Source: QNYQ01 sp964542985
GTDB taxonomy: Archaea > Thermoproteota > Thermoprotei_A > Sulfolobales > Pyrodictiaceae
Assembly (NCBI GenBank): GCA_964542985.1
Contig: CAZIWH010000002.1
Span: 11,899 to 75,898 of the forward strand
Reading direction: 5' to 3'
DNA: 64,000 nt
The position numbers and the translations under genes are program-made. The notes below the pieces were generated by a model, which worked only from the letters and a program-made list of their open reading frames with translations, had not been told where the DNA came from and ran no database searches. Of this stretch, positions 16,442 through 25,000 are shown in pieces; positions within the stretch are counted from its first letter, which is position 1, and every line of letters starts with the position of its first letter.

Positions 16442-17545
16442 TTGACTGAAGGCACGTGTAACTATATTCTTGTGAAAACCGTGCTGGGAATGGAGCGTGT
16501 TGCAGCAAGCTACATAAAGGAGCTTGATCCTGGAGCGGAGGTCATCTCGTCTCCTAAAGGTTTCCGCGGTCTAGTCCTAGTAAAGCCCAGCATAGATAAG
16601 CATGAGTTGGCGAAACTCATAGAGGAGAAGGTTCCGGAGGTGGAGAAGCTTGTAGTCGCTGAGGCTTGCACCGAGGCTGAGCCGCGCAAAATAGCTGAGG
16701 AGGCAGCGAAGTTGGCACCAAGGTTCATCTCGAGTGGCGAAACTTTTGCTGTACGGACTGTCAGGAGGGGGAGGCACAGCTTCACGAGCATAGATGTAAA
16801 CGTGATAGTCGGCGATGCAGTGAGGAAGGCCACGGGTGCGCAAGTAAACCTCACAATGCCAGACAAGGTGGTAGCGGTAGAGATAATCAGTGACCTCGCG
16901 TTGATAGGGTTCCTCGAGGGGCACAGCCTCTGGAAGAAGATGGGACCCGGTAAGTATCCGATTTACAAGCTGTTCAGAAGGCTAAGCATAGTGCAGATGC
17001 CCTACCTCGGCCCGCTGGACGCGTGCAGAACCATGGGAGTGCGGGTCGGCAGGGAGGTGCAGAACTTCGAGGTGAGCGAGCTTGTGATCGCTCCGATAGG
17101 CCTCGTGGACGCGTTGCAGTTGAAGACATTCCTCGACGGCGTGTTCGAGGGCATAGAGTCTAGGTACGAGATTCAAAGGAAGAGCTACGGCAGGAGGGCC
17201 CACCGGGTGCCTGTGAGGCTCCAAGACCTCTACCAGCTCGTGAGGAGCAGGGCGGGCCGCGAGGTAATCATAGTGTTCGAGCCTGAGGGGATGCCGGTAT
17301 CCAAGGCGGCTAGCAAGCTCTATGAGCTATTGAGGAGCGGGAAGAGGGTGAACTTGCTCTTTGGCTCTAGAGAGGGGATACCGGAGGGCGTCTACAGGTT
17401 CGCTGATCTTGTCCTAGACTTCGCGCCAGGCGTCACGTTGTCCACAGAATATGCGGCGGCGGCGGCTCTGATAGCTATAGCGACCGTTCTACACGATAAG
17501 CTTGCCGAGGAGGAGAAGAAAGGCTTAGAGGACTCCAAGTCCTAG
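16442..17545 (+). CDS. THUMP-SPOUT predicted RNA methyltransferase
   Basis: About 367 aa from TTG 16442, chosen because GAGGTG lies 7 nt upstream and the conserved part begins at NYILVKTVLGME. The ORF can be extended to 16325. Residues of about 10-160 form a THUMP-type RNA-binding region (AVRTVRRGRHSFTSIDVN, VNLTMPDKVVAVEII). The C-terminal part has a SPOUT trefoil-knot signature: LLFGSREGIPEGVYRFAD then LDFAPGVTLSTEYAAAAALIAI. This suggests an AdoMet-dependent rRNA or tRNA methyltransferase; the target is unknown. Follows S3ae on the same strand and overlaps the convergent next gene by 21 nt. Confidence 0.7.
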   Translation: MTEGTCNYILVKTVLGMERVAASYIKELDPGAEVISSPKGFRGLVLVKPSIDKHELAKLIEEKVPEVEKLVVAEACTEAEPRKIAEEAAKLAPRFISSGETFAVRTVRRGRHSFTSIDVNVIVGDAVRKATGAQVNLTMPDKVVAVEIISDLALIGFLEGHSLWKKMGPGKYPIYKLFRRLSIVQMPYLGPLDACRTMGVRVGREVQNFEVSELVIAPIGLVDALQLKTFLDGVFEGIESRYEIQRKSYGRRAHRVPVRLQDLYQLVRSRAGREVIIVFEPEGMPVSKAASKLYELLRSGKRVNLLFGSREGIPEGVYRFADLVLDFAPGVTLSTEYAAAAALIAIATVLHDKLAEEEKKGLEDSKS

Positions 17546-18094
17546 CAGTGTCTGGTTTATCTGCTTTGCCAGTATCGGATCCCTCCTACCCAGCTCCCTC
17601 AGAATCCTTCTCAGCGCCTGCCTCGGGTCGGGCCTCCTAACCTGCCTTCTCCGCCTCCTGGGTATGGTGGGCTGGGGTGGCTCAACATAGTTCTTCACGT
17701 CGCTGTATATGGTCTCCCTGGCCTCCCTCGAGACGGCCGGCTCGAATCCCTGTAGCCCCGCCTTGGCCAGCATCTCTGCCGCCTCGGGCAGAGGGCTCTC
17801 CTCCTCCCTCAGCTTCTCTAGCGCCTCCAACAGCTCGTGATACTCGGGCCCCGTCTCTCCCCACTTCTCCCTCGCGCGTACAAGGAATGCGTTGGAGATT
17901 ACGCCAGCCAGCCTGCTGGCCAGTCTCCTCGCCTCGCCTAGTCCCGAGTCAACGGGCTTCAGCGGTGCATACAGCGCGTCGGCCGAGGCAAGCAACAGCC
18001 TCGCGCACTTCTTCGGGCTGCCCTCCTCTACGCAGCTCAATACCTCGTCGAGAGCAGCGGCGACTATGGGGCCGACGATGTCGCGCCACGCCAT
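17525..18094 (-). CDS. Uncharacterised helical protein with a basic linker
   Basis: 189 aa, no family recognised. Predicted largely helical with an Ala/Leu-rich N-terminal half (residues 1-130), a Pro/Arg-rich linker (PPQPTIPRRRRRQVRRPDPR, about 138-157) and a short C-terminal helix. The basic linker could contact nucleic acid; that is inference. A TATA-like element lies at 18150-18160 and a GGGAGGGTGG stretch precedes the ATG. Convergent with the THUMP-SPOUT gene. Confidence 0.7.
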   Translation of the reverse strand: MAWRDIVGPIVAAALDEVLSCVEEGSPKKCARLLLASADALYAPLKPVDSGLGEARRLASRLAGVISNAFLVRAREKWGETGPEYHELLEALEKLREEESPLPEAAEMLAKAGLQGFEPAVSREARETIYSDVKNYVEPPQPTIPRRRRRQVRRPDPRQALRRILRELGRRDPILAKQINQTLLGLGVL

Positions 18095-18149
18095 TCTCTA
18101 CGCCACCCTCCCCGTCCAGGGTCAGCCACGGACACCGCCTTAGGCTCAA

Positions 18150-18160
18150 CGATTTTAGCC
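18150..18160 (-). promoter_or_regulatory. TATA-like promoter of the 17525-18094 gene
   Basis: The minus strand reads GGCTAAAATC, about 60 nt upstream of the ATG at 18094. Sequence pattern only. Confidence 0.4.
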
Positions 18161-18296
18161 GTAGCCCTCGCGGGGGCCGGCGGACTCAGCAATCCCAGCC
18201 AACTCCTCACCTGTATGGGCGTCGGCGAAGAGCGCTCACAGCATAGCCCGCCGGCCCCTCCAGCTCCACGGCGCTTAGAGGCTTCGGGAGAGGCTA

Positions 18297-18306
18297 TTGT
18301 TTTAAG
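18297..18306 (+). promoter_or_regulatory. TATA-like promoter of the zinc-ribbon gene
   Basis: GTTTTAAGC about 50 nt upstream of GTG 18353; predicted transcript start near 18328, leaving a 25-nt leader that contains GGTGG. Confidence 0.45.
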
Positions 18307-18352
18307 CCCAGTCTGCGGGCTGCTGCGCCCATTCACCTGGGGTGGTGGCCTA

Positions 18353-18607
18353 GTGTCCACTGCTGGGCTGAAGGGCATCAACGCGGTTGGCCACCGCGGC
18401 TGGGTACAGGTCAAGTGCAGAATATGTGCCACCAAGCTTGACACGACGCTAGACATAGTCTACGTGTGTCCACACTGCCGCGACAAGTACGATGCCTACT
18501 TCTGCGCAGCCGACGCTAAGAGGCTACACTACCGCTGCCCGTTCTGCGGCCGTAGCCTCGAGCTGATAACCCCCTGGATAGCCGAAAAGCGCGGCATGGG
18601 CCGCTAA
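18353..18607 (+). CDS. Small double zinc-ribbon protein
   Basis: 84 aa from GTG 18353 (GGTGG 6-7 nt upstream; the open frame upstream is ignored because the promoter lies inside it). Cysteines come as CRIC, CPHC, a single C in YFC, then CPFC, enough for two zinc knuckles. No enzyme motifs. Such small ribbons in crenarchaea often bind nucleic acid or act as adaptor proteins, but no family is recognised here. Followed after 41 nt by another orphan gene on the same strand. Confidence 0.7.
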   Translation: MSTAGLKGINAVGHRGWVQVKCRICATKLDTTLDIVYVCPHCRDKYDAYFCAADAKRLHYRCPFCGRSLELITPWIAEKRGMGR

Positions 18608-18648
18608 AGGTCTCTGGGCGCCGAGGCCCGCCAGGGGGTGCACGTATT

Positions 18649-19119
18649 TTGTTCGTCCCCCCTGCATCGAAGCAGCCCGAGGTAGTTGAGGCCGAGCTAG
18701 GGGTACGCGAATACTGGTTCGAAACCCATCGACGCCTCATAATAATCCCCGATGGAGACGAAGTAGTGGTCTCGATAGACGTCTATGCCGAAGTCCCCTG
18801 TCCTCCCGGGGAGCCCGCCCTCGAGGCAGGCGGAGCTAGGCTACATTACGTTCCCCTAGAGGGAGTCAAGGCCCCCCCAGGGCTGGAGGTCAGGGAGGCG
18901 CTCCTAACAATCCTGGAGACCCTTGAGGGCTGTGAGGCCGTGAACGTCAGGCTGAGGGCGGCGGCCGGGGAGATAAGCCGGGAGCAGGTCTTGGCCCTCT
19001 ACCGCTCTGCAGTGTTTATAGTTGAGCACCGCGATCCCTTCGAGAGCCCGCTGCCGAGCCCGCCGCTTGTAGCAAGGGTCTACGAGGCCAGGACAACGAT
19101 GCGGAGGCGTAGGCGATAA
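18649..19119 (+). CDS. Uncharacterised protein with a basic C-terminus
   Basis: 156 aa, TTG start after a T-rich stretch. Not recognised. A mixed alpha/beta pattern with strands around RRLIIIPDGDEVVVSIDVYAEV and a helix at REALLTILETLE, ending in TTMRRRRR. Encoded between the zinc-ribbon gene and DNA ligase on the same strand, so it may be expressed with the ligase. No function proposed. Confidence 0.6.
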   Translation: MFVPPASKQPEVVEAELGVREYWFETHRRLIIIPDGDEVVVSIDVYAEVPCPPGEPALEAGGARLHYVPLEGVKAPPGLEVREALLTILETLEGCEAVNVRLRAAAGEISREQVLALYRSAVFIVEHRDPFESPLPSPPLVARVYEARTTMRRRRR

Positions 19120-19184
19120 GCCCGGCGGCTCTTATGAGCCTCTACGCCGCCTATTCTCCACTCTGGGGCTGTCGCATCGTGCCC

Positions 19185-21011
19185 ATGAAATTCTCCTTGC
19201 TGGCTGAGACCTTTGAGAAGATAGAGAGGGTAACCTCGAGGACGCAGATGCTGCTCTACCTCGTAGAGCTGTTCAAGAAGACTCCTCCCGATGTCGTTGA
19301 CAAGGTCGTGTACTTCATTCAAGGCAAGCTCTGGCCCGACTGGAAGGGGCTACCCGAACTCGGAGTGGGCGAAAAGCTTCTCATAAAGGCGGCTTCAATA
19401 GCGCTCCATGTCTCTGAGCACGAGATAGAGTCGCTGGCCAAGAAGGTGGGCGATATAGGCAGGGCCATAGAGATAATAAAGACCGAGAAGATGAAGAAGG
19501 GTGTCTCTGCTCCTGGTCTCCTCGCATTCATAAAGAAGTCCGCAGCGGAGACAGGGCTCACCGTGGAGAAGGTCTACGAGACGCTGGCTAAGATAGCGAT
19601 GGCGCAGGGCGAGGGGAGTCGGGAGATAAAGCTCAAGCTGCTCGCCGGCCTCCTCGCAGAGGCTTCGCCCAAGGAGGCGAAATACATAGCGAGGTTTGTT
19701 GAGGGACGGCTGAGGCTCGGCGTGGGAGATGCGACAATAATGGAGGCATTGGCAGTAGTCTACGCGGGCAGTGCTGCCCTCAAGCCCGTGGTCGAGAGGG
19801 CCTACAATCTCAGGGCGGATCTCGGCATGATAGCCAAGATACTGGCTACTCAGGGCATAGAGGCTCTCAAGAACATTAAGCCCGAAGTGGGCATTCCGAT
19901 AAGGCCAATGCTGGCTGAGAGGCTTAACGACCCGGTGGAGATACTGAAGAAGCTTGGCGGCCGCGCCTTGGTTGAGTACAAGTATGACGGCGAGCGCGCG
20001 CAGATACACAAGAAGGATGATAAGGTATGGATATTCTCTAGGCGCCTCGAGAACATAACACACATGTACCCGGATGTAGTGGAGATGGCTAGGAAGCAGG
20101 TGAAGGCAAAGGAAGCAATAGTAGAGGGAGAGATAGTCGCGATAAACCCGGAGACCGGAGAGCTGCAACCCTTCCAGGTTCTAATGAGGCGCCGCAGAAA
20201 GCACGACGTTCGCATAGCTATGGAGGAGATACCGGTAGCGGTATTCCTCTTCGACACCATGTACATTGAAGGCGAGGACTTGACTGTAAAGCCGTTACCC
20301 TATCGTCACAGCAAGCTCGAGGAGATAATAGAGCGGGGCGAACGCTTCCAACTAGCCAAGGGAATATCTACAAGCGACCCAGACGAGCTGGAGCGCTTCT
20401 TCCTCCAGGCGATAGAGGACGGCGCCGAAGGAGTTATGGCGAAGGCATTGCACGATAAGAGTATCTATCAAGCAGGTGCCAGGGGCTGGCTGTGGATAAA
20501 GTACAAGCGCGACTACAAGTCGGAGATGAGCGATACAGTGGACCTTGTGGTCATAGGAGCGTTCTACGGCAAGGGCCGCCGCGGCGGCAAGTTTGGAGCA
20601 TTGCTCATGGCCGCCTACGACCCCGACACTGATACATTCAAGAGCGTCTGCAAGGTGGGTAGCGGCTTCACGGACGAGGATCTTGAGAGGTTGAACGAGA
20701 TGCTCAAGCCCTATATGAGGCAGACGAAGCCGCCACGCGTAGACAGCCAAATGAAGCCCGACGTATGGGTTGAGCCAGCCCTAGTGGCCGAGATAATCGG
20801 TGCAGAGTTGACGCTAAGCCCGATACACACCTGCTGCTATGGCTGGGTCAGGCCGGGCGCCGGCATCTCGATAAGGTTCCCGAGGTTCATACGCTGGAGG
20901 CCCGACAAGGGCCCCGAGGATGCCACGACCACCAAGGAACTCTACGAGATGTACAAGAGGCAGCTACGCAAGATAGAGGAGAAGCGTGAAGCATTGAACC
21001 GAGCAAGATAA
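19185..21011 (+). CDS. lig: ATP-dependent DNA ligase
   Basis: 608 aa from ATG 19185 (MKFSLLAETFEKIE), the family-typical N-terminus; the ORF can extend to ATG 19134, giving 625 aa. The enzyme seals nicks during replication and repair. The adenylation lysine is in EYKYDGERAQIH (K266), with later motifs RRLENITHMYPDV, IVEGEIVA, DGAEGVMAKA and WIKYKRDY. The N-terminal helical DNA-binding domain precedes it. No C-terminal PIP motif is evident; crenarchaeal ligases bind PCNA through an internal site. Confidence 0.95.
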   Translation: MKFSLLAETFEKIERVTSRTQMLLYLVELFKKTPPDVVDKVVYFIQGKLWPDWKGLPELGVGEKLLIKAASIALHVSEHEIESLAKKVGDIGRAIEIIKTEKMKKGVSAPGLLAFIKKSAAETGLTVEKVYETLAKIAMAQGEGSREIKLKLLAGLLAEASPKEAKYIARFVEGRLRLGVGDATIMEALAVVYAGSAALKPVVERAYNLRADLGMIAKILATQGIEALKNIKPEVGIPIRPMLAERLNDPVEILKKLGGRALVEYKYDGERAQIHKKDDKVWIFSRRLENITHMYPDVVEMARKQVKAKEAIVEGEIVAINPETGELQPFQVLMRRRRKHDVRIAMEEIPVAVFLFDTMYIEGEDLTVKPLPYRHSKLEEIIERGERFQLAKGISTSDPDELERFFLQAIEDGAEGVMAKALHDKSIYQAGARGWLWIKYKRDYKSEMSDTVDLVVIGAFYGKGRRGGKFGALLMAAYDPDTDTFKSVCKVGSGFTDEDLERLNEMLKPYMRQTKPPRVDSQMKPDVWVEPALVAEIIGAELTLSPIHTCCYGWVRPGAGISIRFPRFIRWRPDKGPEDATTTKELYEMYKRQLRKIEEKREALNRAR

Positions 21012-21233
21012 ACCCCCTAGGCTGCCCTTTATCTCTACGCCACGGCGGTGAGGACTACCCGGCAAGTAGGAGCCGAGGAGCAGCTCCGGCCATGACTGTT
21101 CAGAGTTTCGCCGAGCCGCCATCCTATGTCCGTCTGGGGGAGAAGGGGGCGGTGAAGAGGAACCCCCACTGCATGTGGGGTCTACCCCCACCGTTTGACT
21201 CCCCGCGGGGGAGGGTGATGCGGGGCCGGCGCT
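21012..21233. other. Convergent spacer with GC-rich dyads
   Basis: 222 nt between the convergent ligase and antiporter genes. It contains a CCCCAC-TGCAT-GTGGGG hairpin at about 21167-21183 and a CTCCCCGCGGGGGAG palindrome at about 21200-21214. These may work as bidirectional terminators. No ORF of note and no tRNA could be folded. Confidence 0.4.
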
Positions 21234-22763
21234 TCAGAGCCCCATGTCCCTGTGCTTCTCTTTCTTCTTGCTGTTGAGTCCGATAAGTATCTCTAACAGC
21301 TTCTTTGGGGTCAAGGTGCCTATTAGTTCGCCTTTCATGTTGACCACGGCTAGTATGGGTTCGCGGAGCAGTGAATGATCGGATATTAGCTCAACTATGG
21401 TAGTGTCGCCCCTCACTATGGGAACCTCTGTCCTAAGGAAGAAGCGTGCCGGTATATTGTCTAGAAGCCTCGGGTCGGCGTCCACGAAGTCCTCAGCTAC
21501 CACGTAGCCTATAGGCCTCATCTTCTCGTCAACTACTACAGCGGCGCCTTTCTCAGCAACTATCCTGGCCGCGTAGGATGCTCGTTCGTTAGCATGGACT
21601 ATGTCCATCTCGAGTTCTAAGTCTGTTAGCTTCATTCTAGCTACATCGGGCTTACGCGCCTCTAGTGGGAAGGATATCGAGGAGAGTATTGTAGAGACCA
21701 CTATGGCTAGTAGGGCTGCCGTATAAAGGCTGTGGGGTATCATGTACGCCTGGAGCAGGGCGAGCAGTAGCGCTGCGTCAACACCGCCTTTGGCCAGCAG
21801 TACGAGCGTCTCTCTCCCGTGGAAGCCTAGAGCCTTCGCGGCCAAGATCTTTGGGATGGCGGCTGCCCCGAGTATAGCTGCCGTGTAGGCCAGCGTTATG
21901 GGGGTTGGCTTCACCGCGTAGATGCCTATGCCTATGAAGAAGAGGGGCTCGAGGAACCCGTAGGTGAAGGCTCTTATGCGTTCCAGGTAGAGGGGCCTTA
22001 GCTCCATGTATTCTGAGAGGAAGACTCCGAGAAGCAGTGCGGTGACGGCAGCGTTGAATCCCATCATTTCAGCAATATAGCCAGCCATTATAACTATTGA
22101 AACTACGATAGCGAATGGTGCCTCCTTAACAGCCATGTGTCTTTCAATGAACATTAACAGTTCGTCGAAGTAGTGACGTCCAAACATATAGATAGCTGCC
22201 ACAAAGATTACGGTCTCCACGAACTTGATGAGAGCAACACCCTGTACAAGCGTGTTGAAGAAAATCAGCCCGGCAACCTCAGCAGTTAAGCCTACTTTGA
22301 GTGCGCTGTACTCCCGTTGGCCCAGCCCGCCCTTCGCAAGAAGAATCTTCATTAACGGGCCCGCACTGACGATAGCCATGGTGACGCCTAGGGCTAGTGC
22401 AGTCTCGGCTGTGATGCTGGCAGTGAGCCAGAGAAGAAGCCCAACAGCAACGCTTGGTGCAGCAAGAACTAGCGCCGAGACGAGCATCTCCCTCCGGTTA
22501 GGCCGGAGCATCGAGGAATCCGATAGCTCCTCCACACCGGCAAGGAACAGTGTAAAGTTGATACCAAGGATGAACAGGATTATCGCAGGAGCCAGCTCCG
22601 AGGGCTTGACAAGGCCGAGCACGGCGTCACTCAGCAGCAACCCCATTAGCACGCTGCCCACGAAACCTGGCAGCCTAAGCCTCTCGGCAGCTTCCTCCCC
22701 CGTCTTGGAGAGGAGGAGGAGAGCACCAACAAGCACGGCCGCCTGTATAGTGCTGTGCTCCAA
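21234..22763 (-). CDS. CPA2-type cation/proton antiporter with C-terminal CBS pair
   Basis: 509 aa integral membrane protein. Residues 1 to about 365 contain 10-12 hydrophobic helices in the pattern of Kef/NapA-type exchangers, with FLAGVEEL early and polar GGVDAALLLALLQ late. From about 395 to 500 lies a CBS-domain pair (VVVDEKMRPIGYVVAEDFVD, then VVNMKGELIGTLTPKKLLEIL), which usually binds adenine nucleotides and gates activity. It likely exchanges Na+ or K+ for H+. TTG start; GGAGGG lies 11 nt upstream. A structured element sits in the leader (22792-22852). Confidence 0.85.
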   Translation of the reverse strand: MEHSTIQAAVLVGALLLLSKTGEEAAERLRLPGFVGSVLMGLLLSDAVLGLVKPSELAPAIILFILGINFTLFLAGVEELSDSSMLRPNRREMLVSALVLAAPSVAVGLLLWLTASITAETALALGVTMAIVSAGPLMKILLAKGGLGQREYSALKVGLTAEVAGLIFFNTLVQGVALIKFVETVIFVAAIYMFGRHYFDELLMFIERHMAVKEAPFAIVVSIVIMAGYIAEMMGFNAAVTALLLGVFLSEYMELRPLYLERIRAFTYGFLEPLFFIGIGIYAVKPTPITLAYTAAILGAAAIPKILAAKALGFHGRETLVLLAKGGVDAALLLALLQAYMIPHSLYTAALLAIVVSTILSSISFPLEARKPDVARMKLTDLELEMDIVHANERASYAARIVAEKGAAVVVDEKMRPIGYVVAEDFVDADPRLLDNIPARFFLRTEVPIVRGDTTIVELISDHSLLREPILAVVNMKGELIGTLTPKKLLEILIGLNSKKKEKHRDMGL

Positions 22764-22791
22764 GACTCGGAAGCCCTCCAGGCAGCGCCTC

Positions 22792-22852
22792 CGGAGCCTC
22801 CAGGGGAGAGCCCTAGAGGGCTGCCACGCGGGTGGCGTACGTCCAGGCTCCG
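22792..22852 (-). ncRNA. Candidate four-way-junction RNA element in the antiporter leader
   Basis: Read on the minus strand, an outer stem CGGAGCC/GGCTCCG encloses three consecutive hairpins: GCCAC-CCGC-GTGGC, AGCCC-TCTA-GGGCT and a weaker (C)TCC-CCT-GGA(G), the last sharing a base with the outer stem. The hairpins abut with almost no unpaired nucleotides. It lies 29 nt upstream of the antiporter TTG start and just downstream of a T5 run that could terminate the preceding gene. It matches no riboswitch class I know. Chance folding in GC-rich DNA is possible. Confidence 0.35.
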
Positions 22853-22856
22853 GGGC

Positions 22857-22861
22857 AAAAA
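22857..22861 (-). terminator. T-run after the DUF2299 gene
   Basis: A T5 tract on the minus strand about 70 nt past the end of the 22933-23451 gene, in GGTCTTTTTGCC. T-runs act as terminators in archaea. Confidence 0.4.
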
Positions 22862-22932
22862 GACCCGTGAACGGCCAGGACTACAGCCCGTAGAGAAAGC
22901 CGGCTAGCATGTGCCCCCTGTAGAGATAGGGG

Positions 22933-23451
22933 TTACATGAAGCTTGTTCCAGACGGTTCTCCGTGCTTCGCCGCCTCAAGCACGGGCTCGGGGAAGCGGT
23001 GCATTAGCTCGGTGTTTACTAGGAGGAATATGTTGACTAGCCTGGCTAGGTCGTCTAGGAGCCTCTGTTTCGCCAGGGTTTCGGCGTAGTATACTATCTC
23101 TGCTATTATGAGTTCCGGGGTGAGCATACCTCCTTGCACAGCGAGCCTGCAGTAGGGGCATAGGAGGAGGAGCCTGCGGGTAAGCTCGGCCATGAAGCTT
23201 ACCCTCTCGGCGTCCTCGAGCTCCTTGAGCTTCTCGCGGTGGATGTCGGAAAAGTTCACGCCAATTCCTGCAATCACTATGCCATGCTTGAGGCCTATGA
23301 GACGGAGCTTAACCTGCAATGGAGGCGGCGTTGAGACCCCCAGGCCCCACTCAGCGTTCTGGGGAAGAGGGCCCTGCATCGGGGCCACTATGAAGCCCGC
23401 GGAGGCGAGCCAGCTGACTATCTTGTCCCGCAGCTCCTGCATGCTAGACAA
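22933..23451 (-). CDS. DUF2299-like protein
   Basis: 172 aa soluble protein, TTG 23451 or ATG 23442 start. It resembles the crenarchaeal DUF2299 family: an N-terminal helix, strands around LQVKLRLIGLKHGIVIAGIGVNFS and a helical C-terminal half with ELTRRLLLLCPYCRL. Two cysteines (CPYC) may bind metal. Function unknown. It is divergently transcribed from the KaiC-like ATPase; a shared promoter region lies between. Confidence 0.6.
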   Translation of the reverse strand: MSSMQELRDKIVSWLASAGFIVAPMQGPLPQNAEWGLGVSTPPPLQVKLRLIGLKHGIVIAGIGVNFSDIHREKLKELEDAERVSFMAELTRRLLLLCPYCRLAVQGGMLTPELIIAEIVYYAETLAKQRLLDDLARLVNIFLLVNTELMHRFPEPVLEAAKHGEPSGTSFM

Positions 23452-23546
23452 GGGCGGTTCCCAGGGAGCCGAGAACCAAGGGTCCCAGGTCTTAACGAGT
23501 GCGGCTTCCTGCTCTGTGGTGCAGTTGCGCCAGGCTCTGGTAACAT

Positions 23547-23555
23547 GTATTTAAC
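23547..23555 (+). promoter_or_regulatory. TATA promoter of the KaiC-like gene
   Basis: GTATTTAAC centred about 32 nt upstream of GTG 23583, the spacing expected for a leaderless or nearly leaderless transcript. Confidence 0.55.
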
Positions 23556-23582
23556 CCGTCTAAGGGTTCCACATCTACCTGG

Positions 23583-24356
23583 GTGAGTAGTGTGCCCTTC
23601 AAGATAGAGCGTGTGAAGACCGGTATACCTGGCTTCGACGAGATACTCTACGGTGGCATCCCGAAGAGGAATGTCGTGCTGCTCAGCGGAGGCCCTGGCA
23701 CCGGGAAGACCATTATGAGTCAACAGTACCTCTGGAACGGCCTACAAATGGGTGAGCCCGGTGTCTATGTGGCGCTGGAGGAGCACCCCGTCCAGATAAG
23801 GATAAATATGGCTCAGTTTGGCTGGGACGTCCGCCCCTACGAGCGTGAAGGCGTCTTCGCGATAGTTGATGCCTTCACCGGTGGCATAGGTGAGGCGGCG
23901 AAGAGGGAGCGTTACGTAGTCCGCGACCCCACCGATGTAGGGCTGCTGATAGATGTGCTCAAAGAGGCGATAAGGGACACCGGTGCCCAGCGTGTAGTCA
24001 TAGACTCGGTCTCCACGCTCTATCTGACGAAGCCCAGCGTCGCCCGCAGCGTGGTAATGCAGCTGAAGCGCGTCCTCAGCGGCCTCGGCACCACGAGCTT
24101 CCTCGTCAGCCAGGTGAGTGTGACGGAGAGGGGCTTCGGCGGCCCCGGCGTGGAGCACGCGGCGGACGGCATAGTCAGGCTAGACCTAACCGAGATAGAG
24201 GGTGAGCTCAAGCGCAGCCTAATAATCTGGAAGATGAGGGGCACGAAGCACAGCATGAAGCGCCATCCCTTCGAGATAACCGACAAGGGGATAGTGGTCT
24301 ATCCCAATAAGGTGCTCCGCATAGCTAGATGGGGGATAAGGGAGGAGGAAATCTAG
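23583..24356 (+). CDS. KaiC-like RecA-superfamily ATPase
   Basis: 257 aa, single KaiC domain. Walker A GGPGTGKT at 36-43, preceded by the KaiC hallmark KTGIPGFDEILYGGIPKRN; the catalytic EE is in YVALEEHP; Walker B is VVIDSVSTL near 136-144. Archaeal single-domain KaiC proteins are signal-transduction or assembly ATPases, some autophosphorylating; none of their targets can be told from sequence here. GTG start. It is followed by a T-run (24379-24383) and then a separate membrane-protein gene. Confidence 0.85.
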   Translation: MSSVPFKIERVKTGIPGFDEILYGGIPKRNVVLLSGGPGTGKTIMSQQYLWNGLQMGEPGVYVALEEHPVQIRINMAQFGWDVRPYEREGVFAIVDAFTGGIGEAAKRERYVVRDPTDVGLLIDVLKEAIRDTGAQRVVIDSVSTLYLTKPSVARSVVMQLKRVLSGLGTTSFLVSQVSVTERGFGGPGVEHAADGIVRLDLTEIEGELKRSLIIWKMRGTKHSMKRHPFEITDKGIVVYPNKVLRIARWGIREEEI

Positions 24357-24378
24357 CCACAGGTTGAAGAGAGAAGGA

Positions 24379-24383
24379 TTTTT
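24379..24383 (+). terminator. T-run after the KaiC-like gene
   Basis: GGATTTTTGG, 23 nt after the stop codon. Confidence 0.4.
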
Positions 24384-24511
24384 GGAGCGGCTTCGGCACG
24401 GCTCTTCTTCAGCATCGCCGTGCCCCCGGTGGGCGGGGCGCGGCTATCGTCGTCGCAGGCGCACCACATCGCCGCCGGGGGATGCTACAGCGCCTGGAGG
24501 GTGTATAATCG

Positions 24512-25000
24512 TTGCCTGCGAAGCTCCCGCCGGAGGTTGTTGAGAGACTTCGCCTTGTGCCTAGGCTCTCCATAGTTCTCCCAGCGGTGTACTCTGCTAC
24601 GCCCGTGCTGGCGGCATTCCTCTTGGCTAACGTAGGCGTGCTGTCGCCGGGGGATATGTTGTACGTGTTCACTATGCTGTACTTGGCTTCTCTGCCCCTT
24701 ACGGGGTACGGCGTCTACATGCTTTACATGCTTGCCAAGGGGCTCAGCTGCGCCTCTTCCAGGTTCACGCCACTACTAGGGATCCTGGCGATGCTGCCGC
24801 TAGGCTACATACTTGCACTAGTCCAGGTGGGCAGGATGGTCAGCGAGTGTAAGCTCGTTGGCACGGAGAGGCTCTCCCAGCCGATGGTGGACGTGGTGCT
24901 GAATGTTATAACATTGGGCCTTCACTCAATCTTTTATGCGATGCTCCTAGAGAGGATAATAGACGCCAACATCGGTGCCCGGCCTACGGAAAAAGAGTGA
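24512..25000 (+). CDS. Small integral membrane protein
   Basis: 162 aa, TTG start with GGAGGGTG upstream. Three to four hydrophobic segments: about 20-40, 49-72, 85-103 and 126-145. Between the third and fourth lies a short polar loop with a Cys. No enzymatic motif. The arrangement resembles small DUF4234-like membrane proteins, but I do not claim membership. The 3' end overlaps the convergent Cas4-like gene by 17 nt. Confidence 0.65.
   Translation: MPAKLPPEVVERLRLVPRLSIVLPAVYSATPVLAAFLLANVGVLSPGDMLYVFTMLYLASLPLTGYGVYMLYMLAKGLSCASSRFTPLLGILAMLPLGYILALVQVGRMVSECKLVGTERLSQPMVDVVLNVITLGLHSIFYAMLLERIIDANIGARPTEKE

Noticed and set aside
18708..18726. GGTTCGAAACCC, like a tRNA T-arm
   Set aside because: It lies in the middle of the 18649-19119 coding sequence and no other tRNA arm fits around it.
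19395..20168. Long minus-strand frame within DNA ligase
   Set aside because: Shadow of the ligase gene; no ribosome-binding site or family features.
21140..21200. tRNA-like hairpin CCCAC/GTGGG with a possible anticodon loop
   Set aside because: The base after the possible GCA anticodon is T instead of a purine, no acceptor stem pairs, and no T-arm with TTCRA is present.
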